A stretch of 64,000 nucleotides of DNA, taken from assembly GCF_900113315.1 (NCBI RefSeq), contig NZ_FOZG01000002.1, positions 744,001 through 808,000 of the forward strand, given 5' to 3'. The stretch comes from Sphingomonas jatrophae (lineage in GTDB: Bacteria > Pseudomonadota > Alphaproteobacteria > Sphingomonadales > Sphingomonadaceae). The notes under the pieces are model-generated. The model worked only from the letters and a program-made list of their open reading frames with translations. It searched no databases and was not told the DNA's origin. Made by a program: the position numbers and the translations under genes. Shown here piece after piece: positions 1-8,820 of this stretch. The stretch's first letter is position 1; each line of letters opens with the position of its first letter.

Positions 1-211
1 AGGTCCAGTGATCGGGACCCATGTTGCCGAGCGACGCGGCGATGCCGCCCTGCGCGGCCACGGTATGCGAGCGCGTCGGGAAGACCTTGGTGATGCAGGC
101 GGTCTTCAGCCCCTTCTCGGCGATGCCCATCGTCGCGCGCAGGCCCGAGCCGCCGGCTCCGACGACCACCGCGTCATAGACATGGTCGATGATCTTGTAG
201 GCTTCCGCCAT
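1..211 (-). CDS. sdhA: Succinate dehydrogenase flavoprotein subunit, N-terminal 70 residues (partial)
   Basis: Catalytic FAD subunit of complex II, oxidising succinate to fumarate at the cytoplasmic face of the inner membrane. Only residues 1-70 are in the window; the gene runs off the left edge. Visible are the dinucleotide-binding loop [12 protein letters not shown] near residues 15-26 and the segment [10 protein letters not shown], whose histidine is the one that carries covalent FAD in this family. It starts 1 base beyond the sdhD stop codon, so sdhC-sdhD-sdhA form one minus-strand operon, with sdhB expected outside the window. Confidence 0.95.
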   Translation of the reverse strand, partial: MAEAYKIIDHVYDAVVVGAGGSGLRATMGIAEKGLKTACITKVFPTRSHTVAAQGGIAASLGNMGPDHWT

Positions 212-212
212 T

Positions 213-596
213 TCAGCGCGCTCCCGCGAAGGCAATCTTGAGGATCGAGAAGATCGCGAGCGCACCCGCGCCGATCGTGAAGAAGTTGATGGCGATCAGG
301 CCGGCCACCTTGCTGGATTCCTTCTGGTAATCCTCCAGCACCACCTGCAGCCCCAGGCGGAAGTGGTAGAAGGTGTTGATCACCAGCAGCACCAGCGGCA
401 CCGCCACGAACGGCGACGACAGCCACAGGGTGACGGTGCGATAATCGAGGCTGGGCAGCCGCACGATCGACAGGACGAACCAGACGACCAGCAGCAGGTT
501 GCCCGCCGCCGTCACCCGCTGCATCCACCAGTGATGCGCGCCCGATTTGGCCGACCCCAGCCCCCGGACGCGCCCGATCCCCGTTCCCGTGCCCAT
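213..596 (-). CDS. sdhD: Succinate dehydrogenase membrane anchor subunit
   Basis: Hydrophobic anchor subunit of complex II (127 aa) that, with SdhC, binds heme b and ubiquinone. Three membrane segments are visible at about residues 28-46, 57-78 and 96-119. The motif [13 protein letters not shown] at 78-90 is the conserved SdhD stretch, with the histidine in the heme-ligand position. The ATG at 596 was chosen because translation upstream becomes Arg/Ser-rich and does not look like protein. It sits 10 bases after sdhC and 1 base before sdhA. Confidence 0.93.
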   Translation of the reverse strand: MGTGTGIGRVRGLGSAKSGAHHWWMQRVTAAGNLLLVVWFVLSIVRLPSLDYRTVTLWLSSPFVAVPLVLLVINTFYHFRLGLQVVLEDYQKESSKVAGLIAINFFTIGAGALAIFSILKIAFAGAR

Positions 597-606
597 ATGT
601 CCGGCC

Positions 607-1050
607 TTACCTGGTGAAGATCCACGCCCACAGCAGGAGCGTGGCGATGATGGAGAAGGCGATCGTCGCGAGCGACGTCGTCTTGTTGGTCTTGAGCTCG
701 TAGGCGGCACCCAGATCCATGACGAGGTGGCGGATGCCGTTCGCCATGTGCTGGAAGAAGGCCCAGGTCAGCCCGATCAGGATCAGCGCCGGCAGCGGGT
801 TCAGCATCGCCGTGCCCGGCAGCGGCAGCCCGTCGGGGCCGATCGGCTGGTCACGCGTCATCAGGTCGAGGAAGCGGGCATAGCTGGCCGGCCCGCCGGC
901 CGCGGCCGCCAGCCACCAGGTGAACAGCGTCGCCCCGCCCAGCGCCAGGCCGACGCCGGTGGCACGGTGCAGGATCGACACCAGCATGTGCGGGCCCCAC
1001 CGCCAGATGGTGAGGTGCGGCGACAAGGGCCGGCTGCGCGGACGTGCCAT
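607..1050 (-). CDS. sdhC: Succinate dehydrogenase cytochrome b556 subunit
   Basis: Membrane anchor of complex II (147 aa). The family motif SILHR lies at residues 25-29, in the quinone site region, and HMANGIRH at 101-108 supplies the axial heme histidine (His101 by analogy with E. coli His84). Three hydrophobic segments occur near 22-50, 83-108 and 124-145. A loop of about 20 residues (60-80) is longer than in E. coli SdhC. The ATG at 1050 gives the usual short polar N-terminus [16 protein letters not shown]. First gene of the operon, divergent from the chemoreceptor at 1209. Confidence 0.94.
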   Translation of the reverse strand: MARPRSRPLSPHLTIWRWGPHMLVSILHRATGVGLALGGATLFTWWLAAAAGGPASYARFLDLMTRDQPIGPDGLPLPGTAMLNPLPALILIGLTWAFFQHMANGIRHLVMDLGAAYELKTNKTTSLATIAFSIIATLLLWAWIFTR

Positions 1051-1208
1051 CTTTATCCTCGGCTCGACAAATCGCGCTCCTCTTAGCGGGCGCGGCGTTT
1101 GTTGCAACCGCGAGACCGCGCCGTCATTCGCCGCGCCTCGCCGCAACCTCCCGTTTACCGTCCCGCGCTAATCTGCTGCCTACGTGCAACCAGCGGGCGA
1201 CTCGATCC

Positions 1209-2564
1209 ATGTCGGCCTATGAGACCTTTCTGGCGGACGATCCCGTCGCGGCGCTCAGCGACCGGGCGATCGCCGCCAGGCTCGCCACCTTCGATCCCGA
1301 TGGCGGCCTCGATGCCGCGCTCCGGCGGTTGTGGGCGCGCGCGGGCGATGCGATCCGCGACGGCGCGCGCCGCCACTGGACCGGCTGGCAGGAGCACACC
1401 GCCGCCGCCCCGCAGGATCGCGCCGCGCTGGTCGATCAGCTCGTCGAGATCAGCCTCGAGGCCTATAACCGCCCGTTCGATCGCGACTGGATGCGCCGCA
1501 TCGCCGGCCACGGCGCGGCCATCTATCGCCGCCGCCTGCCGACGCCGCAGGCGGTGACCCATGTCTCGTCCCTGTCCAACGCCATTGCCGCCGCGATCGC
1601 CACCCGCTTCGCCGACGAGCCCGATTTCGTCGCCGACACGCGCAATCTGCTCGCCACGGTCAACACCATCCAGCTCGAGGTGATGTTCGCCGAGATCAGC
1701 AAGCTCCAGCGCGAGGAGAGTGCCCGCGCGCTCGATGCGCAGGGCGCCGCCTATCGCGACCAGATCCATCAGCTGCTGAGCGACGCGCAGGCCGGCTCCG
1801 CGGCGCTGCGCGATCAGTCGCTGCAGACCTCCGCCTCCGCACGCGGCATGCTCGGCAAGGCGTCCGAAGTCGCCGCCGCGGCCGAACAGTCGGCGCTGGC
1901 GATGCGCGAGGCCGCGCAGACCGCCGCCGGCCTGATCCGCGCGATCGAGGAGGCGCGCACGCAGGTCGACGCCTCCGCCGCCGTCGCCCACCGCGCCGCC
2001 GAGCAGTCCGCCCAGGCGCTGGAGACGTCGGAGGCGCTGTCGGGCCATGCCCAGGCGATCGAATCGATCCTCGGCCTGATCCGCGACATTGCCGGGCAGA
2101 CCAACCTGCTCGCCCTCAACGCCACGATCGAGGCGGCGCGCGCGGGCGATGCCGGGCGCGGCTTCGCGGTCGTCGCGCAGGAGGTGAAGAGCCTCGCCCG
2201 CCAGACCGCGCGCGCAACGGACGACATCGCCGCCAAGATCGCCGCCATCCAGGCCGCCTCCAAGCTGACGCTCGCCGCCAACGGCCAGATCCGTCACATC
2301 GTCGGCGAGGTGAAGACCTCCGCCGGCCGCATCCGCGAGGCGATGGAGGCGCAGGCCCAGACCGTCACCATGATCACCGCAGCGGTGGACGAAACCGCGC
2401 TCGCCGCCGATTCGATGTCGGGCACCATCGCCGCCATCCGCCTCGATACCGAACATGTCGCCTCGGAGATCGACCGGCTGGCGACGGGCTTCCGCAACGT
2501 CGATGCGCGACTGGGCGAGATGGACGCGACGACGGGCGAGTTCGTGGCGAAGATCGCCGCCTGA
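1209..2564 (+). CDS. Soluble globin-coupled-type methyl-accepting chemotaxis protein
   Basis: Cytoplasmic chemoreceptor of 451 aa with no membrane segment and no signal peptide. Residues 1 to about 170 are helical and resemble the globin-coupled sensor domain; His101 in [18 protein letters not shown] is a candidate proximal heme ligand, which would make it an oxygen or redox sensor. Residues about 190-451 are the coiled-coil signalling domain with the highly conserved hairpin [20 protein letters not shown] at 294-313, followed by GRGFAVV. No C-terminal CheR/CheB pentapeptide is visible. The ATG at 1209 was chosen over upstream in-frame codons because it starts the sensor-like sequence. No che genes are nearby, so it probably works with a remote array. 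The MCP assignment is firm; the globin assignment is moderate. Confidence 0.85.
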   Translation: MSAYETFLADDPVAALSDRAIAARLATFDPDGGLDAALRRLWARAGDAIRDGARRHWTGWQEHTAAAPQDRAALVDQLVEISLEAYNRPFDRDWMRRIAGHGAAIYRRRLPTPQAVTHVSSLSNAIAAAIATRFADEPDFVADTRNLLATVNTIQLEVMFAEISKLQREESARALDAQGAAYRDQIHQLLSDAQAGSAALRDQSLQTSASARGMLGKASEVAAAAEQSALAMREAAQTAAGLIRAIEEARTQVDASAAVAHRAAEQSAQALETSEALSGHAQAIESILGLIRDIAGQTNLLALNATIEAARAGDAGRGFAVVAQEVKSLARQTARATDDIAAKIAAIQAASKLTLAANGQIRHIVGEVKTSAGRIREAMEAQAQTVTMITAAVDETALAADSMSGTIAAIRLDTEHVASEIDRLATGFRNVDARLGEMDATTGEFVAKIAA

Positions 2565-2582
2565 ACCCGCCCGTGCGGGCCC

Positions 2583-3203
2583 CTAGAGGAACAGGTCCGA
2601 GGCGTAGACCCGCGTGATGTCCTGCAGTTCGAAACCCAGCTCGACGCTGCCGTCGCCGTTGGCATCGATGTTCAGGTAAGCGCTGCCCGCGCTGTAGACG
2701 ACGTTGACCGAGCCGATCCCGTCCTCGGGGAAATCCCGCTCGCCGATCCAGCGGAGCGGCTGGTCGCCGGCGCGGTTCCAGTTGCCGTCGATCCCGCGCA
2801 GGTCGATCCTGTCGCCCTCGCCGCGGTCGAAATCGTAGATGCTGTCGATCGAGAAGCCGCTCTGAATGTCGTCCGCGCGGATGTTCTCGTAGACGAAGGT
2901 GTCGGCGCCATAGCCGCCGATCAGGGTGTCGCCGCCGCGCCCGCCGATCAGGCGATCATTGCCGCCGCCGCCGAACATCAGGTCGGTGCCGTCGCCGCCC
3001 CACAGCACGTCGTCGCCGAGATCGCCTTGGATCGTGTCGTTGCCGGCATTGCCGTAAAGCCGGTCGTTCCCCGCGCCGCCGAACAGGCGGTCGTTGCCGC
3101 CGCCGCCGCTCAGCGTGTCGGCGCCGCGATAGCCGTAAATCTCGTCGGCACCGGCCGTGCCGTTCAGGTCGTTATTCTGCTCGTTCCCGCGAATGACTGC
3201 CAT
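2583..3203 (-). CDS. RTX calcium-binding repeat protein with serralysin-type C-terminus
   Basis: Protein of 206 aa made mostly of glycine-rich nonapeptides (GGxGxDxLx type), about nine in tandem from residue 24 to 105, each pair forming a calcium-binding beta roll. The C-terminal third (TFVYENI, then SIYDFDRGEGDRIDLRGI) matches the serralysin C-terminal fold that carries the type I secretion signal. There is no N-terminal signal peptide and no catalytic domain, so the function is unknown. Export by a type I secretion system is inferred, but none is encoded here. ATG at 3203 is preceded by a good Shine-Dalgarno (CCAAAGGAGCC). Monocistronic. Confidence 0.88.
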   Translation of the reverse strand: MAVIRGNEQNNDLNGTAGADEIYGYRGADTLSGGGGNDRLFGGAGNDRLYGNAGNDTIQGDLGDDVLWGGDGTDLMFGGGGNDRLIGGRGGDTLIGGYGADTFVYENIRADDIQSGFSIDSIYDFDRGEGDRIDLRGIDGNWNRAGDQPLRWIGERDFPEDGIGSVNVVYSAGSAYLNIDANGDGSVELGFELQDITRVYASDLFL

Positions 3204-3359
3204 GACAGGCTCCTTTGGGACGTGGTTCCCCTGCAACATCCAGTCTGGGCCGTTCGTTCCTGCGGCGAAAGCCGGGTGGGGCTCGCTTCGTCCCGGCCCC
3301 GCCGCCGCCCGTCCGGCCCAGCTTCCCACGCCCCGCCGCCTTGTCTATCCGCCGCGGCC

Positions 3360-4085
3360 ATGACCCAGCCCCACATCCTCGTCACCGGCACCAGCCGCGG
3401 CATCGGCGCCGCCATCGTCGCGGCGCTCGCCCCCCACGCCCGCGTCGTCGGCCACGCCACCACCGCGGACGATGGCCGCCTCGCCGCCGACCTGTCCCGC
3501 CCGGAGGCCGCCGGCCTGCTGTGGCGCGAGGCGCTGGCGGCGCTCGACGGGCGGATCGACGTGCTGGTCAACAATGCCGGCATCTTCGAGGCCGCCTCGA
3601 TCGACGCGCCCGACCAGGCGTGGCGCGACGCGTGGGAGCGGACGATGCAGGTCAACCTCACCGCCTCCGCCGAACTCTCCCGCCTCGCCGTGCTCCACTG
3701 GCAGCAGCAGGGCGCGGGGGCCGAGGCGGGCCGCGGCCGCCTCGTCAACGTCGCCTCCCGCGCCGCCTATCGCGGCGATTCGCCCGCCCACTGGCATTAT
3801 GCCGCGTCCAAGGCGGGCATGGTCGCCATGACCAAGACGATCGCGCGCGGCTATGCGCGCGACGGCATCCTCGCCTTCGCCGTCTGCCCGGGCTTCACCA
3901 TGACCGGCATGGCGGAGGATTATCTCGCCAGCCGCGGCGGCGATCAGCTGCTGGCCGACATTCCGCTCGGCCGCGTCGCCGATCCGGCGGAGGTGGCCGA
4001 GGCGGTCCGCTTCCTCGCGCTGGAGGCCCCGCCGTCGATGACCGGCGCGGTGCTCGACCTCAACGGAGCCTCCTATGTCCGCTGA
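3360..4085 (+). CDS. SDR-family NAD(P)-dependent oxidoreductase
   Basis: Classical short-chain dehydrogenase/reductase (241 aa). The cofactor loop VTGTSRGIG is at 8-16, NNAG at 71-74, and the catalytic triad is Ser133, Tyr147 and Lys151 (HYAASKAG). The C-terminal region (CPGFTMTGMAEDY, then LDLNGASYVR) is typical of FabG-like enzymes. The substrate cannot be told. It overlaps the start of prmA by 11 bases, so the two are translationally coupled. ATG at 3360 puts the glycine motif at the usual distance from the N-terminus; upstream translation is not protein-like. Confidence 0.9.
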   Translation: MTQPHILVTGTSRGIGAAIVAALAPHARVVGHATTADDGRLAADLSRPEAAGLLWREALAALDGRIDVLVNNAGIFEAASIDAPDQAWRDAWERTMQVNLTASAELSRLAVLHWQQQGAGAEAGRGRLVNVASRAAYRGDSPAHWHYAASKAGMVAMTKTIARGYARDGILAFAVCPGFTMTGMAEDYLASRGGDQLLADIPLGRVADPAEVAEAVRFLALEAPPSMTGAVLDLNGASYVR

Positions 4086-5115
4086 GCCGCGCGGGGACGG
4101 GGTGACGGGCTTCCCCTTCGATGCCCCGCGCGACGGCAGCTGGAAGCTGACGCTCCCCTGCACCCGCGCGGAGGCGGACGCGCTGGCGGGCGATCTGCCG
4201 ACGCTCGCCTTGCTCGATCCCCCGCCCACGCTGATGACGAGCGAGCCCGATCCGGATGCCCCCGATGCGTGGCGCCTCGACGCCTATTTCGAGGCCGAGC
4301 CCGACGCCGCCTCGATCCGGCTGATCCGCGATCTCGTCCCCTCCGCCGCCGGCACCGCGCCGGCGCTGGAGCATGTGCCAGAGGAAGATTGGGTCACACT
4401 CAGCCAGGAAGGGCTGGCGCCGATCCATGCCGGCCGCTTCTGGGTCCATACGCCGCAGCATGGGGCGGACGATGCGCCGGCGGGCAGCGTCCGCTTCGCC
4501 ATCGCCGCGGGCCGCGCCTTCGGCACCGGCCATCACGAGACGACGGCGGGCTGCCTCGCCATGCTCGATCGGCTGCGCCGCGCCGGCCATCATTACGGCA
4601 ACATCGCCGATGTCGGCACCGGCACCGGCCTGCTCGCCTTCGCCGCGCGTTCGCTGTGGCCGTCGGCCCGCATCGTCGCATCGGACATCGATCCCGTCTC
4701 AATCGAGGTAACGGTGGAGAATGCCGCGGCGAACGCCGTGCCCGTCGGCCGCGCGCGCACCGCGATCGAGCTGGTCGTCGCTGCCGGGCTCGACCATCCG
4801 CGGCTGAAAGCACGCGCGCCCTATGATCTGCTGATCGCCAACATCCTCGCCGGCCCGCTGGTCGAGCTGGCGCCCGTCTTTGCCCGCGCGCTGGCGCCCG
4901 GCGGCACGCTGATCCTCGCCGGCCTGCTGCAAACGCAGGCCGAGGCCGTCGCCACCGCCTATCGCCGCCAGGGGCTGCGGCTGGCTGAGGATGCGCGCTT
5001 CGGCGACTGGCCGACGCTCCGCCTCGTCAAGCGCGCCGCGCGGCCCGCCCGCGGTCGCGCGCGCAAGGGCGTCGCCGTCGGCATGGGCAGCTGGTCCACC
5101 GACGGCGCGATCTGA
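4075..5115 (+). CDS. prmA: Ribosomal protein L11 methyltransferase
   Basis: SAM-dependent methyltransferase that trimethylates ribosomal protein L11 in the cytoplasm. The signature AFGTGHHETT precedes the SAM loop IADVGTGTGLLAFAA; SDIDPVSIEV follows, and LLIANILAGPL is the substrate-side NxLA motif of the PrmA family. The N-terminal third is the divergent L11-binding domain. At 346 aa it is longer than E. coli PrmA (293), the excess being inserts in the N-terminal half and a basic C-terminal tail (RPARGRARKGV). Coupled to the upstream SDR gene by an 11-base overlap. Confidence 0.93.
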   Translation: MSAEPRGDGVTGFPFDAPRDGSWKLTLPCTRAEADALAGDLPTLALLDPPPTLMTSEPDPDAPDAWRLDAYFEAEPDAASIRLIRDLVPSAAGTAPALEHVPEEDWVTLSQEGLAPIHAGRFWVHTPQHGADDAPAGSVRFAIAAGRAFGTGHHETTAGCLAMLDRLRRAGHHYGNIADVGTGTGLLAFAARSLWPSARIVASDIDPVSIEVTVENAAANAVPVGRARTAIELVVAAGLDHPRLKARAPYDLLIANILAGPLVELAPVFARALAPGGTLILAGLLQTQAEAVATAYRRQGLRLAEDARFGDWPTLRLVKRAARPARGRARKGVAVGMGSWSTDGAI

Positions 5116-5127
5116 CCGGCTGTCGCC

Positions 5128-5778
5128 TCAATCCCGGTCGGGCGCGCCGAGCGGGAAGAAGCTCCGGAAGGGCCGCGCCTCGTCCACCGCGCGGCGGACG
5201 CTCGGCCGCGCCAGCAGCCGCGCGCGATAGGCCTTGAGCGTCACCAGCGCGTCGGGGATCGGCTGCACCCAGTCGCCATAGAACAGCGCCGGTGCCGCGG
5301 CGCAGTCGGCCAGCGTGAACGCCTCGCCCGCCGCCCACGTCCGCCCGGCCATGTGCCCGTCCCACCAGCGATAGGCCGCTCCCAGTCCCTCCCGTGCCCG
5401 CGCCACGCCCAGCGGATCGCGGCTGCCTTCGTCGCGCAGCCGGTCGGAGACGGGCACCTGCATCTGGTTCATCAGGTAGGTGTCGGACAGGCGATCGAGC
5501 AGCCGCACCTCCAGCGCCGCCGCCGGATCGGCCGGGATCATCGCGGTGTGGCCGGGATGGTGGATCTGGAGATGTTCGATGATGATTGAGCTTTCCGCCA
5601 CCACCCGGTCGCCGTCCACCAGCAGCGGGAACTTGCCGAACGGCGCGATCGCGGCGAACTCCGCGCCCACGCCTTCCTCGGCCAAGCTGCGATAGTCGAA
5701 CGCGGTGCCGGTCTCCCACAGCGCGATCAGCACCTTCCAGGTGTAGGAGGAGAAAGGGTGTCCATAGAGGCGAAGCAT
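5128..5778 (-). CDS. Glutathione S-transferase family protein
   Basis: Cytosolic GST-like protein of 216 aa. The N-terminal thioredoxin fold begins MLRLYGHPFSSYTWKV (Ser11/Ser12 region in the catalytic position, Trp14), with FGKFPLLVDGDRVVAESSII carrying the cis-Pro and the ES glutathione-binding pair. An all-helical C-terminal domain follows, with the N-capping motif FTLADCAAAP. ATG at 5778 was preferred to one 36 bases upstream because the domain starts there. The substrate is unknown. Convergent with prmA, 12 bases between stops. Confidence 0.88.
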   Translation of the reverse strand: MLRLYGHPFSSYTWKVLIALWETGTAFDYRSLAEEGVGAEFAAIAPFGKFPLLVDGDRVVAESSIIIEHLQIHHPGHTAMIPADPAAALEVRLLDRLSDTYLMNQMQVPVSDRLRDEGSRDPLGVARAREGLGAAYRWWDGHMAGRTWAAGEAFTLADCAAAPALFYGDWVQPIPDALVTLKAYRARLLARPSVRRAVDEARPFRSFFPLGAPDRD

Positions 5779-5876
5779 GCGGGCTCTCCGGGCAGCAGGC
5801 GTCCAGCTTAACAAAGATAACCAGCGGCGTCACGCCCCGTCGGGAACGCCGCTCCGCCAGCCCCGTTGCCGCGTGC

Positions 5877-6350
5877 ATGACCGGACCCGCCCCCACCGCC
5901 GCCGCGCGCGATCCGCGCATCCCGCCGCTCAGCGTGGCGCTCGGCTTCGGCCCGGCGGCCATATTGCCGCTGCTGGCGCTCGCCGCCTTCCTGCTGCCGC
6001 CGCGCACCGCATGGATCGCGGTCGCGCTCGCGCAATTGTGGGGCGGGTCGATCCTGCTGTTCCTGGCGGGCGTGCGCCGGGGCCTCAGCTTCTTCACCGA
6101 GGGCGGCCCCCGCCCCGTCCAGGTCGCCACCTCCGTGTGGCTGTTCGTGCTCGGCCTCGCCGGGCTCGCCCTCCCTGCCCCCTTCGCCTTCCTCGCCCAG
6201 ATCCTCGGCTACGGCACCGTCGGCCTGACCGACCCGCGCGCGGCGAAGCGGGGCGAGGTGCCGGCCCACTTCGCCCGGCTCCGCCCGCCGCAGATGGCGA
6301 TCGCGGTGCTCGGCCTCGTCGCGCTGACGGTGCGCGTCAGCCTGGGCTGA
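5877..6350 (+). CDS. DUF3429 family membrane protein
   Basis: Inner-membrane protein of 157 aa with about five hydrophobic segments (roughly 18-40, 45-65, 82-98, 101-114, 139-154). The stretch LFLAGVRRGLSF corresponds to the conserved G-G-V-x-W/R-G-L core of DUF3429, a family shared by proteobacteria and mitochondria (TMEM69-like). Function unknown. ATG at 5877 is the first codon that gives a membrane-protein N-terminus. It stands alone between the divergent GST gene and nrdA. Confidence 0.78.
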   Translation: MTGPAPTAAARDPRIPPLSVALGFGPAAILPLLALAAFLLPPRTAWIAVALAQLWGGSILLFLAGVRRGLSFFTEGGPRPVQVATSVWLFVLGLAGLALPAPFAFLAQILGYGTVGLTDPRAAKRGEVPAHFARLRPPQMAIAVLGLVALTVRVSLG

Positions 6351-6701
6351 CCGTCCCGCCCCGCGACGCGCCGGGCGTCCGCGCTTTCCGCTTCTGTCCA
6401 GCCCTTCCGCGCTCTGTTCGCCGCAATTGCCTTTGCGACGAACGGAGCGACCATCGAGCGATTCTCCCGTTGTGTCTTTCGCACGGATGGGCACAAGTGA
6501 TGGTGGTCATCGGGGAGGCCAGCTACCATATTCTGCCTAGGCGCGGGCCTCCAGGGGCCGGCTCAGGCGGCGTGTGCGCTGCGTGGATGGCTCGAAAAAG
6601 ATGGGGAAAAGCACGCGAAACCGCTGCCTTTTGCCCCGTCCCGGTATAGTCTCGCGGCCCGCGCCCGAGTCGAACGGAACAGGAACGGACAAGAGGGCGT
6701 C
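6351..6701. other. Intergenic region upstream of nrdA
   Basis: 351 bases with no credible gene. An imperfect 14-base stem (6410-6423 with 6436-6449, one mismatch and one wobble) may end the DUF3429 transcript. A TATAGT at 6645-6650 is a possible -10 element for nrdA, but no good -35 lies 17 bases upstream. I looked for paired NrdR boxes of the ACACwATATnTwGTGT type and saw none. Confidence 0.5.
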
Positions 6702-8600
6702 ATGGATCTGAGCGGCAGCAGCGAAGTGGAAGCGAACGACGTGGCGACGACCCTTGAAGCCCCGCGCACCGAGCGCGAATCGGTCTCCTCGCAGGGCGCC
6801 CGGCCGCAGCCTTATGCGGTCGAGGTCGATCATTCGCGCGATGCGCTGCTGACCGATTTCGGCAAGGAGACGCTGAAGGATCGCTACCTGCTGCCCGGCG
6901 AAGGCTTCCAGGATCTCTTCGTCCGCGTCGCCTCCGCTTATGCCGACGATGCCGCGCACGCCCAGCGCCTCTACGACTATATCTCGCGCCTGTGGTTCAT
7001 GCCGGCGACCCCGGTCCTGTCCAACGGCGGCACCGGCCGCGGCCTGCCGATCAGCTGCTATCTCAACTCGGTCGACGACAGCCTCGAGGGCATCGTCAAT
7101 ACGTGGAACGAGAATGTCTGGCTCGCCTCGCGCGGCGGCGGCATCGGCACCTATTGGGGCTCGGTCCGCGGCATCGGCGAGCCGGTCGGCCTCAACGGCA
7201 AGACCAGCGGCATCATCCCCTTCGTCCGCGTGATGGATTCGCTCACCCTCGCGATCAGCCAGGGGTCGCTCCGCCGCGGCTCGGCCGCCGTCTATCTCGA
7301 CGTGTCGCACCCCGAGATCGAGGAGTTCCTCGAGATCCGGAAGCCCAGCGGAGACTTCAACCGCAAGGCGCTCAATCTCCACCACGGCGTCCTCCTGTCC
7401 GACGCCTTCATGGAAGCGGTGCGCGACGGCCAGCCCTGGACGCTCGTCAGCCCCAAGGACGGCAGCCCCCGCGGCGAGGTGGACGCGCGCTCGCTGTTCC
7501 AGAAGCTGGTCGAGACGCGGCTGGCGACGGGCGAGCCCTATATCGTCTTCTCCGACACGGTGAACCGGATGATGCCGCGCCACCACCGCGAGCTCGGCCT
7601 CAAGGTTTCCACCTCCAACCTCTGCTCGGAGATCACGCTGCCGACGGGGCGCGATCACCTCGGCAATGATCGCACCGCGGTCTGCTGCCTGTCGTCGCTC
7701 AACCTCGAGACGTGGGACGAGTGGAACGGCGACAAGCGCTTCATCGAGGACGTGATGCGCTTCCTCGACAATGTGCTGACCGACTATATCGAGCGGGCGC
7801 CCGAGGAGATGGCGCGCGCCCGCTATTCCGCGATGCGCGAGCGGTCGGTGGGCCTCGGCGTCATGGGCTTCCACTCCTTCCTCCAGGCGCGCGGCCTGCC
7901 GTTCGAAGGCGCCATGGCCAAGTCGTGGAACCTGCGCATCTTCAAGCATATCGCCGGCCGCGCCGAGGAAGCCTCCATGCTGCTCGCGACCGAGCGGGGC
8001 CCCTGCCCCGATGCGGCCGACCGCGGCGTGATGGAGCGTTTCTCCTGCAAGATGGCGATCGCGCCGACTGCGTCCATCTCGATCATCTGCGGCGGCACGT
8101 CCGCCTGCATCGAGCCGATCCCGGCCAACATCTACACGCACAAGACGCTGTCGGGCAGCTTCTCGATCCGCAATCCCTATCTCGAAAAGCTGCTGATCGC
8201 GAAGTCGAAGAACAGCGACAATGTGTGGAACACGATCCTGGAGAAGGGCGGCTCCGTCCAGCATCTCGACTTCCTGACGCAGGACGAGAAGGACTGTTAC
8301 AAGACCTCGTTCGAGATCGACCAGCGCTGGTTGATCGAACTGCAGGCGGATCGCACGCCCTATATCGACCAGTCGTCCAGCCTCAACCTGTTCATCCCGG
8401 CCGATGTCGAGAAGTGGGATCTGCTGATGCTCCACTTCCGCGCGTGGGAGCTGGGCATCAAGTCGCTCTACTATCTCCGCTCCAAGTCGATCCAGCGCGC
8501 AGGCTTTGCCGGCGGCGTCGAGGCGGACAACACGATCGAGAAGCCCAAGTTCGAGCTGGGCGAAGCGACGGACTATGATGAGTGTCTGGCGTGCCAGTGA
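6702..8600 (+). CDS. nrdA: Class I ribonucleoside-diphosphate reductase alpha subunit, ATP-cone-less
   Basis: Large subunit of aerobic ribonucleotide reductase, reducing NDPs to dNDPs in the cytoplasm. Active-site residues are clear: Cys119 (PISCYLNS) and Cys328 (TAVCCLSS) as the redox pair, Cys308 with Asn306 and Glu310 in NLCSEI as the thiyl radical site, and the tyrosine pair in KSLYYLRS for radical transfer. The C-terminal shuttle cysteines are Cys628 and Cys631 (CLAC) at the very end. At 632 aa it is about 130 shorter than E. coli NrdA; the missing part is the N-terminal ATP cone that senses ATP/dATP, replaced by a roughly 50-residue acidic leader. nrdB lies about 1 kb downstream rather than directly adjacent. 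Confidence 0.97.
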   Translation: MDLSGSSEVEANDVATTLEAPRTERESVSSQGARPQPYAVEVDHSRDALLTDFGKETLKDRYLLPGEGFQDLFVRVASAYADDAAHAQRLYDYISRLWFMPATPVLSNGGTGRGLPISCYLNSVDDSLEGIVNTWNENVWLASRGGGIGTYWGSVRGIGEPVGLNGKTSGIIPFVRVMDSLTLAISQGSLRRGSAAVYLDVSHPEIEEFLEIRKPSGDFNRKALNLHHGVLLSDAFMEAVRDGQPWTLVSPKDGSPRGEVDARSLFQKLVETRLATGEPYIVFSDTVNRMMPRHHRELGLKVSTSNLCSEITLPTGRDHLGNDRTAVCCLSSLNLETWDEWNGDKRFIEDVMRFLDNVLTDYIERAPEEMARARYSAMRERSVGLGVMGFHSFLQARGLPFEGAMAKSWNLRIFKHIAGRAEEASMLLATERGPCPDAADRGVMERFSCKMAIAPTASISIICGGTSACIEPIPANIYTHKTLSGSFSIRNPYLEKLLIAKSKNSDNVWNTILEKGGSVQHLDFLTQDEKDCYKTSFEIDQRWLIELQADRTPYIDQSSSLNLFIPADVEKWDLLMLHFRAWELGIKSLYYLRSKSIQRAGFAGGVEADNTIEKPKFELGEATDYDECLACQ

Positions 8601-8609
8601 CGCGGGCGG

Positions 8610-8635
8610 GTTCGGATTGCACCAGCAATCCGAAC
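8610..8635 (+). terminator. Hairpin downstream of nrdA
   Basis: Perfect 10-bp stem GTTCGGATTG/CAATCCGAAC with a 6-base loop, beginning 10 bases after the nrdA stop. There is no T tract, so it may be a terminator or an RNA-stabilising 3' end. A second large G+C-rich imperfect hairpin follows at about 8642-8687. Confidence 0.5.
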
Positions 8636-8785
8636 ACTCGCCACGTCGGCCGGCGGGGCGGCTTTGCCGCCTCGACCGACGGCGTGGCGACCCGCGCTCA
8701 CTAGATCAGGCAATGCCCGCCCCTGAACCATCCACCGCGCCGTCGGTCGGGACGGTCACGCCGTCCCGCCGCCCGCTGCGGCATA

Positions 8786-8813
8786 GCCCCGGGCTGCGCG
8801 TGCAACCCGGGGC
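8786..8813 (-). terminator. Hairpin downstream of the DUF2171 gene
   Basis: 8-bp perfect stem GCCCCGGG/CCCGGGGC directly 3' of the minus-strand DUF2171 gene. No U tract is present; termination activity is inferred from position. Confidence 0.4.
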
Positions 8814-8820
8814 GTCCGGC

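Noticed and set aside
6351-6701. NrdR boxes upstream of nrdA
   Set aside because: No pair of sites resembling ACACwATATnTwGTGT was found; the TACCATATTCTG near 6527-6538 is too poor a match.
6537-8435. 632-codon minus-strand frame opposite nrdA
   Set aside because: Shadow ORF; its length matching NrdA is coincidental and the sequence is antisense-like.
8642-8687. Large G+C-rich palindrome after nrdA as a mobile repeat
   Set aside because: It folds into an imperfect hairpin but has no second copy in the window and no defined ends, so it was treated as 3'-end structure only.
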